A stretch of DNA of 9,230 nucleotides, taken from assembly GCA_964565705.1 (NCBI GenBank), contig CAZMGD010000137.1, positions 1-9,230 of the forward strand, written 5' to 3'. Both the position numbers and the translations under genes were made by a program. This DNA comes from CAZMGD01 sp964565705 (GTDB lineage: Bacteria; Actinomycetota; Acidimicrobiia; Acidimicrobiales; Ilumatobacteraceae). Position 1 is the stretch's first letter, and each line of letters opens with the position of its first letter. Below are positions 1 through 6,761 of this stretch, in pieces. The notes below the pieces were generated by a model that saw only the letters and a program-made list of their open reading frames with translations, did no database searches and was not told the origin of the DNA.

Positions 1-453
1 GCGGTGCAGTTCTGTGGGGCCGAGCGGCTCGGCCACGGTGTGCGCATCGTCGACGACATCGAGCCTGGCGAGGGCTTCGGCGACGAGAAGCTCGGTCCGT
101 TGGCGACCTACATCCGCGACCGGAGGATCCCGCTCGAGCTGTGCCCGACATCGAACGTCAACACCGGCGTCGTCGCCTCGATCGCCGAGCATCCGATCGG
201 GATGCTGCGCCGGCTTCGCTTCCGGACCACGGTCAACACCGACAACCGGCTGATGAGCAACACGTCGATGACCGAAGAGATGGTCAAGCTCGCCGACGCG
301 TTCGGCTGGGGTCTCGAAGACTTCGAATGGCTCACCGTCAACGCGATGAAGTCGGCGTTCACCCACTTTCCCGAACGCCTGCGGCTGATCAACGGCGTGA
401 TCAAGCCCCGCTACGCGATCCTCCGTTCCGAACACGCCTTGGGAGTTGGCTGA
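1..453 (+). CDS. add: Adenosine deaminase, C-terminal part (5' end outside window)
   Basis: Adenosine deaminase converts adenosine (and deoxyadenosine) to inosine in the cytoplasm, a purine salvage step. The frame is open from the first base, so this is the last 150 codons of a longer gene; the GTG at base 4 is internal. Visible family landmarks are ERLGHG (His at codon 12, the conserved histidine after strand 6), LELCPTSN (codons 45-52) and TVNTDNRLMS, where Asp at codon 81 (bases 241-243) matches the zinc-ligand aspartate. The next residue is Asn, whereas the classical enzyme has a second Asp; I recall this TDN form from actinobacterial homologues. The N-terminal HxH zinc motif and the catalytic Glu lie outside the window. 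The TGA stop (451-453) shares its A with the ATG of upp, so the two genes are co-transcribed and probably translationally coupled. The family assignment is firm; activity on adenosine is inferred. Confidence 0.93.
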   Translation, partial: AVQFCGAERLGHGVRIVDDIEPGEGFGDEKLGPLATYIRDRRIPLELCPTSNVNTGVVASIAEHPIGMLRRLRFRTTVNTDNRLMSNTSMTEEMVKLADAFGWGLEDFEWLTVNAMKSAFTHFPERLRLINGVIKPRYAILRSEHALGVG

Positions 454-1088
454 TGCCTGTCGCAACCACGATCGTCGATCATCCGGTGTGCACCGATGCG
501 CTCGCCCGCATCCGTGACCGCGATACGCCGAACGCACTGTTCCGCCAGAACCTGGAGCGCATCGGCGGGCTGCTGATCGCCGAGGCGACGCGCGACCTGC
601 CGACGGTCGACGGCACGGTCGAGACGCCGCTCACCACGGCGCCGGCGCGACGCATTGCCGTGCAGCCCGTGGTGGTGCCGATCCTGCGCGCTGGCCTCGG
701 TTTCGTCGGCCCTGCCCAGGACCTCCTCCCGAACGCCGACATCGGATTCATCGGGATCGCCCGCAACGAGGACACCCATCAGCCAGAACCGTACGTCAAC
801 AAGCTGCCCGAGTCGCTCGCCGGACGGCCGGTGATCGTGGTCGATCCGATGCTCGCGACCGGCGGTTCGCTGATCCACACGGTGCGGCTGCTCGTGGAAC
901 GGGGCGCGCCCGAACCGATCACGGTCGTGTGCGCGCTCGCCGCGCCAGAAGGCATCGCTGCGCTCGAAGCCGCCGGCCTGTCGCTGCGGATCTTCACCGC
1001 CGCGATCGACGATCACCTCAACGATCAGGCGTTCATCGTCCCCGGCCTCGGCGACGCAGGCGATCGCCAATTCGGCACCCCCGCTTAG
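453..1088 (+). CDS. upp: Uracil phosphoribosyltransferase
   Basis: Converts uracil and PRPP to UMP and pyrophosphate, the main pyrimidine base salvage reaction in the cytoplasm. The 211-residue product is the usual family length (about 208). The type I PRTase PRPP loop VIVVDPMLATGGS is at residues 127-139, the PILRAGLG segment at about 76-83, and the C-terminal uracil-recognition segment GDAGDRQFGT at 200-209. The ATG at 453 was chosen because the encoded N-terminus has the family form and a GGGAG Shine-Dalgarno sequence (441-445) sits 7 bases upstream, inside the adenosine deaminase gene. The same frame stays open back to base 141, but that stretch lies over the deaminase gene and is a shadow. 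The TAG stop is at 1086-1088. Together with add it forms a base/nucleoside salvage pair. Confidence 0.96.
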   Translation: MPVATTIVDHPVCTDALARIRDRDTPNALFRQNLERIGGLLIAEATRDLPTVDGTVETPLTTAPARRIAVQPVVVPILRAGLGFVGPAQDLLPNADIGFIGIARNEDTHQPEPYVNKLPESLAGRPVIVVDPMLATGGSLIHTVRLLVERGAPEPITVVCALAAPEGIAALEAAGLSLRIFTAAIDDHLNDQAFIVPGLGDAGDRQFGTPA

Positions 1089-1128
1089 CCGGGCCAGTTC
1101 GCCCGCTCGCGGCGTTGCGCTACTCCCT

Positions 1129-1146
1129 CGTTGCCCGAAGGCAACG
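1129..1146 (+). terminator. Short hairpin after upp, possible weak terminator
   Basis: CGTTGCC (1129-1135) and GGCAACG (1140-1146) form a perfect 7-bp stem closed by a CGAA loop, 41 bases after the upp stop. No T-run follows, so termination is uncertain; in very GC-rich genomes such tracts are often missing. The rest of the 117-base spacer (1089-1205) shows no gene. The hairpin covers the TTG at 1131, which is the upstream-most possible start of the next gene and argues against using it. Confidence 0.4.
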
Positions 1147-1205
1147 TCGGTCCTGCGCGCCTGGCGAGCCCACGAACTGATCCCGGCTCAGGATCTGAAG
1201 GAAGG

Positions 1206-1571
1206 TTGGCGGGTCCGCCGAACGACGACACGGTGTTCAAGGCGCTCGGTGATTCCACGCGCCGGGCGATCCTCGACGCCCTGTTCACCGACGACGGGCG
1301 AACCACTGGTGAGCTCGCCGAGCTCTTCTCCGACATGACCCGCTTCGGGGTGATGAAACACCTGCGGATCCTCGAAGACGCCACCTTGATCACCACGACC
1401 CGGGAGGGCCGGATGAAGCACCACCATCTCAACCCCGTGCCGATCCATGCCATCGCCGGTCGTTGGCTGCACAAGTACGCATTGCCGGTGACGACGGCGA
1501 TGCTCGGCCTGCAACGCGACGTCGAAGCGAGCGTCGAGCCCGCGCGGGCCGCAACGACAGGGGAGCGCTGA
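1206..1571 (+). CDS. ArsR-family winged-helix transcriptional regulator
   Basis: Small DNA-binding regulator with an ArsR-type winged helix-turn-helix. From the TTG at 1206 it has 121 residues. Residues 10-24 (TVFKALGDSTRRAIL) are the family's first helices, residues about 37-57 (GELAELF to KHLRILEDA) hold the helix-turn-helix with recognition helix around TRFGVMKHL, and TTTREGRMKHHHLN (about 61-74) is the beta wing. The protein has no cysteine, so it is not a classical metal-thiolate sensor. It belongs to the ArsR type commonly found directly upstream of SRPBCC/AHSA1 genes, as here. Start choice: GAAGGAAGG (1197-1205) directly precedes TTG 1206; GTG 1233 would give MFKALGDSTRR and is the alternative. 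The more upstream TTG 1131 lies in a hairpin and adds unconserved residues. The stop is two bases before the next start, so it forms an operon with the broken SRPBCC gene. Its ligand and target are unknown. Confidence 0.85.
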   Translation: MAGPPNDDTVFKALGDSTRRAILDALFTDDGRTTGELAELFSDMTRFGVMKHLRILEDATLITTTREGRMKHHHLNPVPIHAIAGRWLHKYALPVTTAMLGLQRDVEASVEPARAATTGER

Positions 1572-1573
1572 CC

Positions 1574-1949
1574 GTGAGACCGCACGTGTACCGAATCTTC
1601 ATCCGCGCCAGCCGCGACCAGGTGTGGACGGCGGTCACCGACCCGGCCTTCACCCGCCGCTACTTCCACGAGACCGCGTTCACGTCGACGCTCGAACCCG
1701 GCAGCGGCCGAGGAGCCGCCATCGCGCGTCGAGTGGACGTTCACCGATGCCGGAGACGGAGTGAGGCGAGTCGACGTCGTCCACGGCGACCTCGGTGCGA
1801 GCCCGATCACCTGGGCGAGCGTGCGTCACGGCTGGGTGTGGATCCTCGATGCGCTGAAGTCGCTCCTCGAGACCGGCGAAGCACTGCCTCCCGACGGGTC
1901 GCCCGACGGCGGCGACGCCGCAGACGCGACATCGGTCGGTGCCGACTGA
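1574..1949 (+). pseudogene. SRPBCC/AHSA1 domain protein, internal deletion with frameshift
   Basis: The GTG at 1574 follows a good AGGGGAG site (1559-1565) and starts a clear AHSA1-like N-terminus (MRPHVYRIFIRASRDQVWTA, then DPAFTRRYF), readable to about base 1706 (LEPGSG). From about 1704 the family sequence resumes in the +1 frame: AAEEPPSRVEWTFTDAGDGV, then SPITWASVRHGWVWILDALKSLLETGE, ending at TGA 1947-1949. The two parts total roughly 125 residues, where relatives have about 150-180. The missing piece is the middle of the helix-grip fold (roughly 50 residues in homologues as I remember them), so this is not a simple one-base indel. The product would lack its central beta strands and is probably non-functional, unless the lesion is an assembly collapse. 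SRPBCC proteins bind hydrophobic ligands and are often paired with an ArsR regulator; the function of this one is unknown. Confidence 0.75.
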
Positions 1950-1955
1950 CACCGC

Positions 1956-2099
1956 ATGCAGGCCGTCGAGGCGAACAACGCGGTCTGGCCGTTGCTCGCT
2001 CGCGACGACCGCAGTGCGGACGACGACGAGGCGCTGCTCCGACACGCTTACGCCGCGGCGTACCACTGGGAACGTGCAGCTGGACGTGGCCCGGCTCCC
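1956..2099 (+). pseudogene. Truncated gene, N-terminus of an actinobacterial helical-repeat (TPR-like) hypothetical protein
   Basis: The ATG at 1956 is six bases after the SRPBCC stop. The first 47 residues (MQAVEANNAVWPLLARDD, then DDDEALLRHAYAAAYHWERAAG) resemble the start of a small actinobacterial hypothetical protein family with TPR-like helices, whose members continue to about 130-150 residues with a segment resembling RGEWLLSRVYAVLG. Here that continuation is absent. After GRGPA (about base 2096) the frame runs into unrelated sequence containing a large hairpin and stays open into queF, giving a 205-codon open frame that is probably accidental. No clear ribosome binding site precedes the ATG. 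Family recognition is from memory and moderate; that the gene lost its 3' part is inference. It could also be a real short protein. Confidence 0.5.
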
Positions 2100-2101
2100 A
2101 C

Positions 2102-2150
2102 GATCTCGGTAGGAATCGTCCCGCCTTCCGGGAACATTCCGACCGAGATC
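2102..2150 (+). repeat. Large imperfect inverted repeat (hairpin) upstream of queF
   Basis: GATCTCGGTAGGAAT (2102-2116) pairs with ATTCCGACCGAGATC (2136-2150) with one mismatch in 15 positions. After a 2x2 internal loop the structure continues with TCCCG (2119-2123) against CGGGA (2129-2133), leaving a CCTTC loop. It ends 33 bases before the queF start. No T-run follows on either side, so it is not a textbook terminator. It could be a leader structure, a bidirectional terminator-like element, a protein-binding palindrome or a small palindromic repeat at the break of the preceding gene. The stem is plainly visible; any role is a guess. Confidence 0.7.
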
Positions 2151-2183
2151 TGCAGAACGACATCGGCGAAAGGGGTCGGTAGC

Positions 2184-2573
2184 GTGACGGGCGTGGAGTT
2201 CACCGTGCTCGGCCAGACCGTGCGGCACCCGGTCGAACACGTCGAGGTGTTCCCGGCTCCCGAGCACGTCACCGCAGTGACGTTCACCACCGACGAGCTG
2301 GCATCGGTCTGCCCGGTCACCGAGCAGCCAGATCTCTCCCACGTCGTCATCGAGTACGAGCCGCGCGAGTGGTGCGTCGAGTCGAAGAGCCTCAAGCTCT
2401 ACCTGTGGGGCTTCCGCGATCGCGCCGTGTTCGCCGAGTCACTCGCCGCCGAGATCGCCGGCGAGATCATGCAGACCGCATCACCGGCGCAGGTCACAGT
2501 CACGCTGACCCAGCGGCCGCGTGGCGGCATCGAGGTCCGCGCCGTCGCCCGGCGTCACTTCGACGGCGTGTAG
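2184..2573 (+). CDS. queF: NADPH-dependent 7-cyano-7-deazaguanine reductase (QueF, unimodular type)
   Basis: Reduces the nitrile of preQ0 to the aminomethyl group of preQ1 using two NADPH, a step of queuosine tRNA modification, in the cytoplasm. From the GTG at 2184 the protein has 129 residues, slightly shorter than B. subtilis QueF (165). Cys43 in ELASVCPVTEQPD is the nucleophile that forms the thioimide, Asp50 is the catalytic acid, and ESKSLKLYLWGFR (residues 66-78) is the QueF NADPH-binding motif. PRGGIEV (112-118) is the conserved T-fold segment. GAAAGGGG (2168-2175), 8 bases before GTG 2184, decides this start; the open frame extends upstream to 1956 but that part is unrelated. The stop (2571-2573) lies inside the convergent permease gene, with 19 bases of tail-to-tail overlap. 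No other queuosine gene is in the window. Confidence 0.93.
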   Translation: MTGVEFTVLGQTVRHPVEHVEVFPAPEHVTAVTFTTDELASVCPVTEQPDLSHVVIEYEPREWCVESKSLKLYLWGFRDRAVFAESLAAEIAGEIMQTASPAQVTVTLTQRPRGGIEVRAVARRHFDGV

Positions 2574-3892
2574 GGCTGTCCCTCCGCGGCCGGAGCGACC
2601 GCCCGGCCGAGCGCCCCGGCCACCACCACCAAGGTCACGAAGAACGGCAGGCTCTGGAAGAACTCGCTGGGGATGCCGAAGTCGCCGATCTGCACGTTGA
2701 GGAACTGCAGCCGCGAGCCGAGGGCACGGGTGAAGCCGAACAGCAGCGCCCCGCCGAACGCGCCCCACGGCGTCCACTTGCCGAAGATCATGGCGGCGAG
2801 GGCGATGAACCCGGCAGCATTGGTCATGTTGTCCTCGAACCCCGACTGCGCCTCCATCGAGAACCAGGCTCCGGCGAGCCCGGCGATGAACCCGCCGAGG
2901 ATCACCGCCTGGTAGCGGGTGAAGATCACCCCGATGCCGAGGGTCTCGGCGGCGTGCGGGTTCTCGCCGCACGCCCGCACGCGCAGCCCCCACGGTGTGC
3001 GGTACATCACGAGCCAGGTGAGGAAGACGATGATGTACATGGCGAAGTGCAGCGGCCCGCCGGTGAACAACGTGCTGCCGACGATCGGGATCTCGCTGAG
3101 CAGCGGGAGGGCGATCTGCGACGTGGCGACGCCCTTGCTGTTCCCCGAGGGCACGATCACCTCCGACCGCAAGAACCCGGTGAGACCGAGGGCGAACAGG
3201 TTGATGACCACGCCCGACACGATCTGGTTGATCTGGTACTTGATCGACAGCACGGCGTGCAGCGCGGCGAGCAGTCCGCCGACCACCACGGCAGTGCCGA
3301 TGGCGAACCACAACCACGGCTTGCTCGACGCCTCACCGAGGATGGCGTACGTCATGAAGCCGACGCCCGCCGAGCCGAGCATCATGCCCTCGATGCCGAT
3401 GTTGATGATCCCGGAGCGTTCGCACCACAGACCTGTCATTGCGCCGAGCGCGATCGGTGTCGCCAGCACGAGGGACTCGTCGAGCAGGTTGGTGACGTTG
3501 GTGGCCGGCGCGTCGGACAGCGCGAGTCCGATCGTGAGCACCAGCGGGATCGCCAGCACCGCGGCGGTGACCTGCGCCCACGCCGACACCCGGTCGTAGC
3601 GTTCCGGCAGGAAGCTCAACACGCCGGCGATCACGTAGACGGCGCCGATCACGGCCACGACGACGGCGGGGTTGAAGCTCACCGACAGCGGGTCGGGCGG
3701 CGGCTCGAAGGCGAACGACTTGGTCTCGGAGGAGATGTTCGGCGCCAGCAGTACGAGCAACACGACGCCGAGCACCCCGAGGATCCCGCCGACGATCTGG
3801 CGCCTGCCGACGCGTCGACCGGCGGCGAGGGCCTCGTTGAGGTCGCGGCTGACCAGTCGGGTGGGAAGCGCGACGCCGGACTCGTCGCTCAN
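2555..3892 (-). CDS. Nucleoside ABC transporter, permease 2 (NupQ/YufQ type; start codon touches assembly gap)
   Basis: Inner-membrane permease of the BPD_transp_2 family, the second of two that form the pore of a BMP-type nucleoside importer. About 445 residues. After a hydrophilic N-terminus (SDESGVALPTRLVSRDLN) come several hydrophobic segments, the family signature IINIGIEGMMLG (about residues 162-173) and the QINQIVSGVVIN cytoplasmic loop that contacts the ATPase. The frame runs upstream of the GTG at 3775 without a stop to NTG at 3892-3890, whose first base is the last N of the gap. Joining the flanking contigs at their shared CGCTCA makes this codon GTG, with GGAG (4008-4005) six bases upstream and a GTGA overlap with permease 1's stop. 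I therefore think the gene is complete and the gap is spurious. It ends in YTPSK, overlapping the queF end. Confidence 0.9.
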   Translation of the reverse strand, partial: XSDESGVALPTRLVSRDLNEALAAGRRVGRRQIVGGILGVLGVVLLVLLAPNISSETKSFAFEPPPDPLSVSFNPAVVVAVIGAVYVIAGVLSFLPERYDRVSAWAQVTAAVLAIPLVLTIGLALSDAPATNVTNLLDESLVLATPIALGAMTGLWCERSGIINIGIEGMMLGSAGVGFMTYAILGEASSKPWLWFAIGTAVVVGGLLAALHAVLSIKYQINQIVSGVVINLFALGLTGFLRSEVIVPSGNSKGVATSQIALPLLSEIPIVGSTLFTGGPLHFAMYIIVFLTWLVMYRTPWGLRVRACGENPHAAETLGIGVIFTRYQAVILGGFIAGLAGAWFSMEAQSGFEDNMTNAAGFIALAAMIFGKWTPWGAFGGALLFGFTRALGSRLQFLNVQIGDFGIPSEFFQSLPFFVTLVVVAGALGRAVAPAAEGQPYTPSK

Positions 3893-3991
3893 NNNNNNNN
3901 NNNNNNNNNNNNNNNNNNNNNNNNNNNNNNNNNNNNNNNNNNNNNNNNNNNNNNNNNNNNNNNNNNNNNNNNNNNNNNNNNNNNNNNNNNN
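3892..3991. other. Assembly gap of 100 N
   Basis: Exactly 100 undetermined bases, the conventional placeholder for a gap of unknown size. The left contig ends in CGCTCA (3886-3891) and the right begins with CGCTCA (3992-3997), so the true gap may be zero or negative in length. No feature should be read through it. Confidence 0.99.
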
Positions 3992-3994
3992 CGC

Positions 3995-5134
3995 TCACGC
4001 GCTGCTCCAGACACTGGGGGCGTCGCTCGTCGATTTCAGCCGGAACACCCAGCGGACGATGGCGTCAGCGGCGACGAACAGCAAGACCATCGACTGGATC
4101 ACGCGCACCACGTCGATCGACACGTCGGCCTCTTGCTGCATCAGCGGAGCGCCCGACAGCAGCGAGCCCCACAGGAACGCTGCCGGGATGATGGCGATCG
4201 GGTTGGCACGCGCGAGCAGGGCGATGGCGATCCCGTCGAAGCCCATCGCGGCGAACGTGCCTGGCTGGAAGTAGTGGCTCGTCCCGGAGACCTCCGACGC
4301 CGCTGCCAGCCCGGCGAACCCGCCCGACAACACCATCGCCATGATGATGATCCGGTTGACGCTGATCCCGGCGTAGCGGGCGGCGTGCGGGTTGGTGCCG
4401 ACGGTGATCGTCTCGAACCCGAAGGTCGTGCGCCTGAGCACGAACGAGACCACGACGCACAGTCCGAGCATCAAGAACAGTCCCATGTGCAGCGGTGGCT
4501 GGCTGTCGACCAGCTCGGGCAACCGTGCACTCGGCGCGATCGGCTCGGTGCGCGGAACGCTGGCCGCCGTGTCGCGCAGGATCCGCGGGTTGGTCGTGTT
4601 GATCAGCCAGCGGGTGGCGAACAGGGCGATGCTGTTGAGCATGATCGTGCTGATCACCTCGTGCGCACCGGTCTTGGCCCGCAGCACACCGGGGATGCCG
4701 CCCCAGAACGCTCCGCCGATGAAGCCGGCGGCGATGATGATCGGAATGGCCAGGACACTGGGCACGTCGGCGACCCACGTCCACGTGCCGACCCAGGCAG
4801 CGGTGATGCCACCGATCAGCAACTGGCCCTCGGCGCCGATGTTGAACAGGCCGGCGCGGAACGCGAACGCCAGGGCCAGTGCGGATCCGATGAACGGCAC
4901 CGAGCGGGCGATCGACCCGGCGAGCCGCTCGGGTGTGCCGAACATCCCCCGCAGCAGCGCCCAGTACGCCTCGAACGGGTTAACACCGATGATCGCGATC
5001 AGCACGCCGCCGACGATGAACGCCAACAACAGAGCGTAGAGCGGAACCAGGACCGGCTGGAGGTTCCACGTCTCCCTGATCCAGGCGACGATGCTCGGTC
5101 GCTCGCCGGTGGTGGTGTCGCGTGGACTGTTCAT
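3995..5134 (-). CDS. Nucleoside ABC transporter, permease 1 (NupP/YufP type)
   Basis: Inner-membrane permease, BPD_transp_2 family, partner of permease 2 in the BMP-dependent nucleoside importer. It has 379 residues. The N-terminus is cytoplasmic (about 1-27), followed by a long hydrophobic segment (about 29-50). Later come the family signature FRAGLFNIGAEGQLLIGG (92-109) and GAHEVISTIMLN (156-167), the conserved loop facing the ATPase. A second conserved block is GTNPHAARYAGISVNR, followed by hydrophobic helices. The ATG (5134-5132) overlaps the ATPase stop TGA in an ATGA arrangement and has GGAGG (5149-5145) ten bases upstream, so translation is probably coupled. The TGA stop (3997-3995) lies at the gap edge and would overlap the permease 2 start as GTGA once the gap is closed. 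Confidence 0.95.
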   Translation of the reverse strand: MNSPRDTTTGERPSIVAWIRETWNLQPVLVPLYALLLAFIVGGVLIAIIGVNPFEAYWALLRGMFGTPERLAGSIARSVPFIGSALALAFAFRAGLFNIGAEGQLLIGGITAAWVGTWTWVADVPSVLAIPIIIAAGFIGGAFWGGIPGVLRAKTGAHEVISTIMLNSIALFATRWLINTTNPRILRDTAASVPRTEPIAPSARLPELVDSQPPLHMGLFLMLGLCVVVSFVLRRTTFGFETITVGTNPHAARYAGISVNRIIIMAMVLSGGFAGLAAASEVSGTSHYFQPGTFAAMGFDGIAIALLARANPIAIIPAAFLWGSLLSGAPLMQQEADVSIDVVRVIQSMVLLFVAADAIVRWVFRLKSTSDAPSVWSSA

Positions 5135-6705
5135 CCGGCGAGGACCTCCGTGTCGGCTGCGGCACCGGTCGCCATCAGGTAGCCGAGCTGCTCGCGGGTC
5201 GCGTCGTGGCCATCGAACACGCCGACGAGCTGACCCCGGTAGATCACGCCGATGCGGTCCGACAGCGAGAGGATCTCGTCGAGCTCGGCCGACACGAGCA
5301 ACACGGCGACACCGCTGTCGCGCAGCGCGATGATCTGCTTGTGGATGAACTCGATCGAGCCCACGTCGAGGCCACGGGTCGGCTGCGCGACGACGAGTGC
5401 CTTGACGTCGCCGGTCAGCTCGCGGGCGATGATCACCTTCTGCTGGTTGCCGCCCGACAGCGTCTGGACCGGCACGCCGACGCCGGGTGTGCGCACGTCG
5501 AACTGGGCCACGAGCTCGGCGGCCTCGTCCTCGACCGCCTGGCGCTGGCGGATGCCGCGCCGGGCGAACGGCGCCCGGTGGTAGCGGTTGAGCACGAGGT
5601 TGTCGGCGACCGTGTACGCCCCGACGAGGCCGTGCTTGCCGCGATCCTCTGGTACGTGGGCGACCCCGAGCTCGGTGATCTTGCGCGGTGACATCTTGGT
5701 GGTGTCGACGCCGAGCATCTCGACGGTCCCTGACACTGCAGGCCGCATCCCGGTGATCGCTTCGACGAGCTCGCGCTGGCCGTTGCCCTCGACGCCGGCG
5801 ACACCGAAGATCTCGCCTGCCCGCACCTCGACGCTGAACCCGTTGACGGTGCGCACGCCACGGTCGTCCTCGACGCTCAGCTGGCGGACCTCGATGGCCA
5901 CATCGCCGGGGTCGGCGTCGTCCTTTTCGACCTGGAACACCACGTCACGGCCGACCATCAGGTTCGCCAGTGACTGCTGGGTGGCCGTGCGTGGGTCCGC
6001 CGTTCCGACGACTCTGCCACCTCGCAGGACGGTGATCTGGTCGGAGACGGCGAGCACCTCGCGCAGCTTGTGCGTGATGAAGATGATCGACTTGCCCTGA
6101 TCGACGAGGCTGCGCACGACGCCGAAGAAGTCGTCGACCTCGCCGGGGGTCAGCACGGCGGTGGGCTCGTCGAGGATCAAGATGTCGGCCTCGCGGAAGA
6201 GTGCCTTGATCAGCTCGACGCGCTGCTGCTCGCCGACGGACAGGTCGCCGACCTTGGCATCCGGATCGATGCCCAACCCGTACCGCTGGCCGAGCTCGCG
6301 GATGCGCTCGCGGGCCTGCTTGATGTCGATCAGCCCGTTCTTCGACAGCTCGTTGCCGAGGATCACGTTCTCGGCGACCGTGAAGACCGGGATCAGCTGG
6401 AAGTGCTGATGGACCATGCCGATGCCGAGGGCGATGGCGTCGTTCACGCCGCTGAACGCGACCTGCTCACCGCGGACGCGGATGGTGCCCTCGTCGGGCT
6501 GGTACAGCCCGAACACGACGTTCACCAGCGTGCTCTTGCCCGCGCCGTTCTCGCCGAGCAGGCAGTGGATCTCGCCCTGCCGCAACGTCAGGCTGACGTC
6601 CTGGTTGGCGATCACCCCCGGGAACGTCTTCGTGATGCCCGTGATCTCGAGCACGGGTGTGGTGTCGGGGGAGGGTGGGCTGCTGTCGGTGTTCAACGAT
6701 GCCAC
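5131..6705 (-). CDS. Nucleoside ABC transporter, double ATP-binding protein (NupO/YufO type)
   Basis: Cytoplasmic ATPase that powers the BMP-type nucleoside importer; 524 residues with two ABC domains in tandem, as in RbsA, MglA and NupO. Domain 1 is intact: Walker A GENGAGKST (51-59), Q-loop Gln100, signature LSVGEQQ (155-161), Walker B ILILDEP (175-181, Glu180) and His212. Domain 2 is degenerate at its own site: the Walker A equivalent is GVEGNGQRE (304-312, Gln310 for Lys), the Walker B end reads AQP (440-442, no Asp-Glu) and the switch His is Ala473. Its signature LSGGNQQK (416-423) is kept and would complete the first site. This asymmetry is usual in the family. The GTG start at 6705 is preceded by only a weak purine stretch; the ATG at 6709 is out of frame. 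It overlaps permease 1 by ATGA. A 165-base hairpin-bearing leader separates it from the lipoprotein gene. Confidence 0.95.
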   Translation of the reverse strand: MASLNTDSSPPSPDTTPVLEITGITKTFPGVIANQDVSLTLRQGEIHCLLGENGAGKSTLVNVVFGLYQPDEGTIRVRGEQVAFSGVNDAIALGIGMVHQHFQLIPVFTVAENVILGNELSKNGLIDIKQARERIRELGQRYGLGIDPDAKVGDLSVGEQQRVELIKALFREADILILDEPTAVLTPGEVDDFFGVVRSLVDQGKSIIFITHKLREVLAVSDQITVLRGGRVVGTADPRTATQQSLANLMVGRDVVFQVEKDDADPGDVAIEVRQLSVEDDRGVRTVNGFSVEVRAGEIFGVAGVEGNGQRELVEAITGMRPAVSGTVEMLGVDTTKMSPRKITELGVAHVPEDRGKHGLVGAYTVADNLVLNRYHRAPFARRGIRQRQAVEDEAAELVAQFDVRTPGVGVPVQTLSGGNQQKVIIARELTGDVKALVVAQPTRGLDVGSIEFIHKQIIALRDSGVAVLLVSAELDEILSLSDRIGVIYRGQLVGVFDGHDATREQLGYLMATGAAADTEVLAG

Positions 6706-6761
6706 CCATCTCGTCTGGACACGGCGGTGATCCTAGAACATCGACGCGCGGCGCCTGGTGA

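Noticed and set aside
141..452. N-terminal extension of upp
   Set aside because: It overlaps the adenosine deaminase gene in another frame, is Arg/Asp-rich, and UPRTase has its normal length from 453.
2102..2183. preQ1 riboswitch before queF
   Set aside because: The visible structure is a long simple hairpin with no compact H-type pseudoknot or A-rich tail, so no known preQ1 class fits by eye.
1811..2342. Minus-strand open frames over the arsR-queF interval (for example 1680-2342)
   Set aside because: Arg/Asp/Val-rich translations with no recognisable motif, opposite to recognisable plus-strand coding.
1956..2573. Genuine 205-residue fused QueF
   Set aside because: A strong Shine-Dalgarno before GTG 2184, normal QueF sequence starting there and unrelated upstream residues favour a separate start.
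2369..5182. 937-codon plus-strand open frame
   Set aside because: It lies antisense to both permeases, runs through the N gap and has a low-complexity Arg/Asp/Glu/His/Gln-rich translation typical of GC-rich shadow frames.
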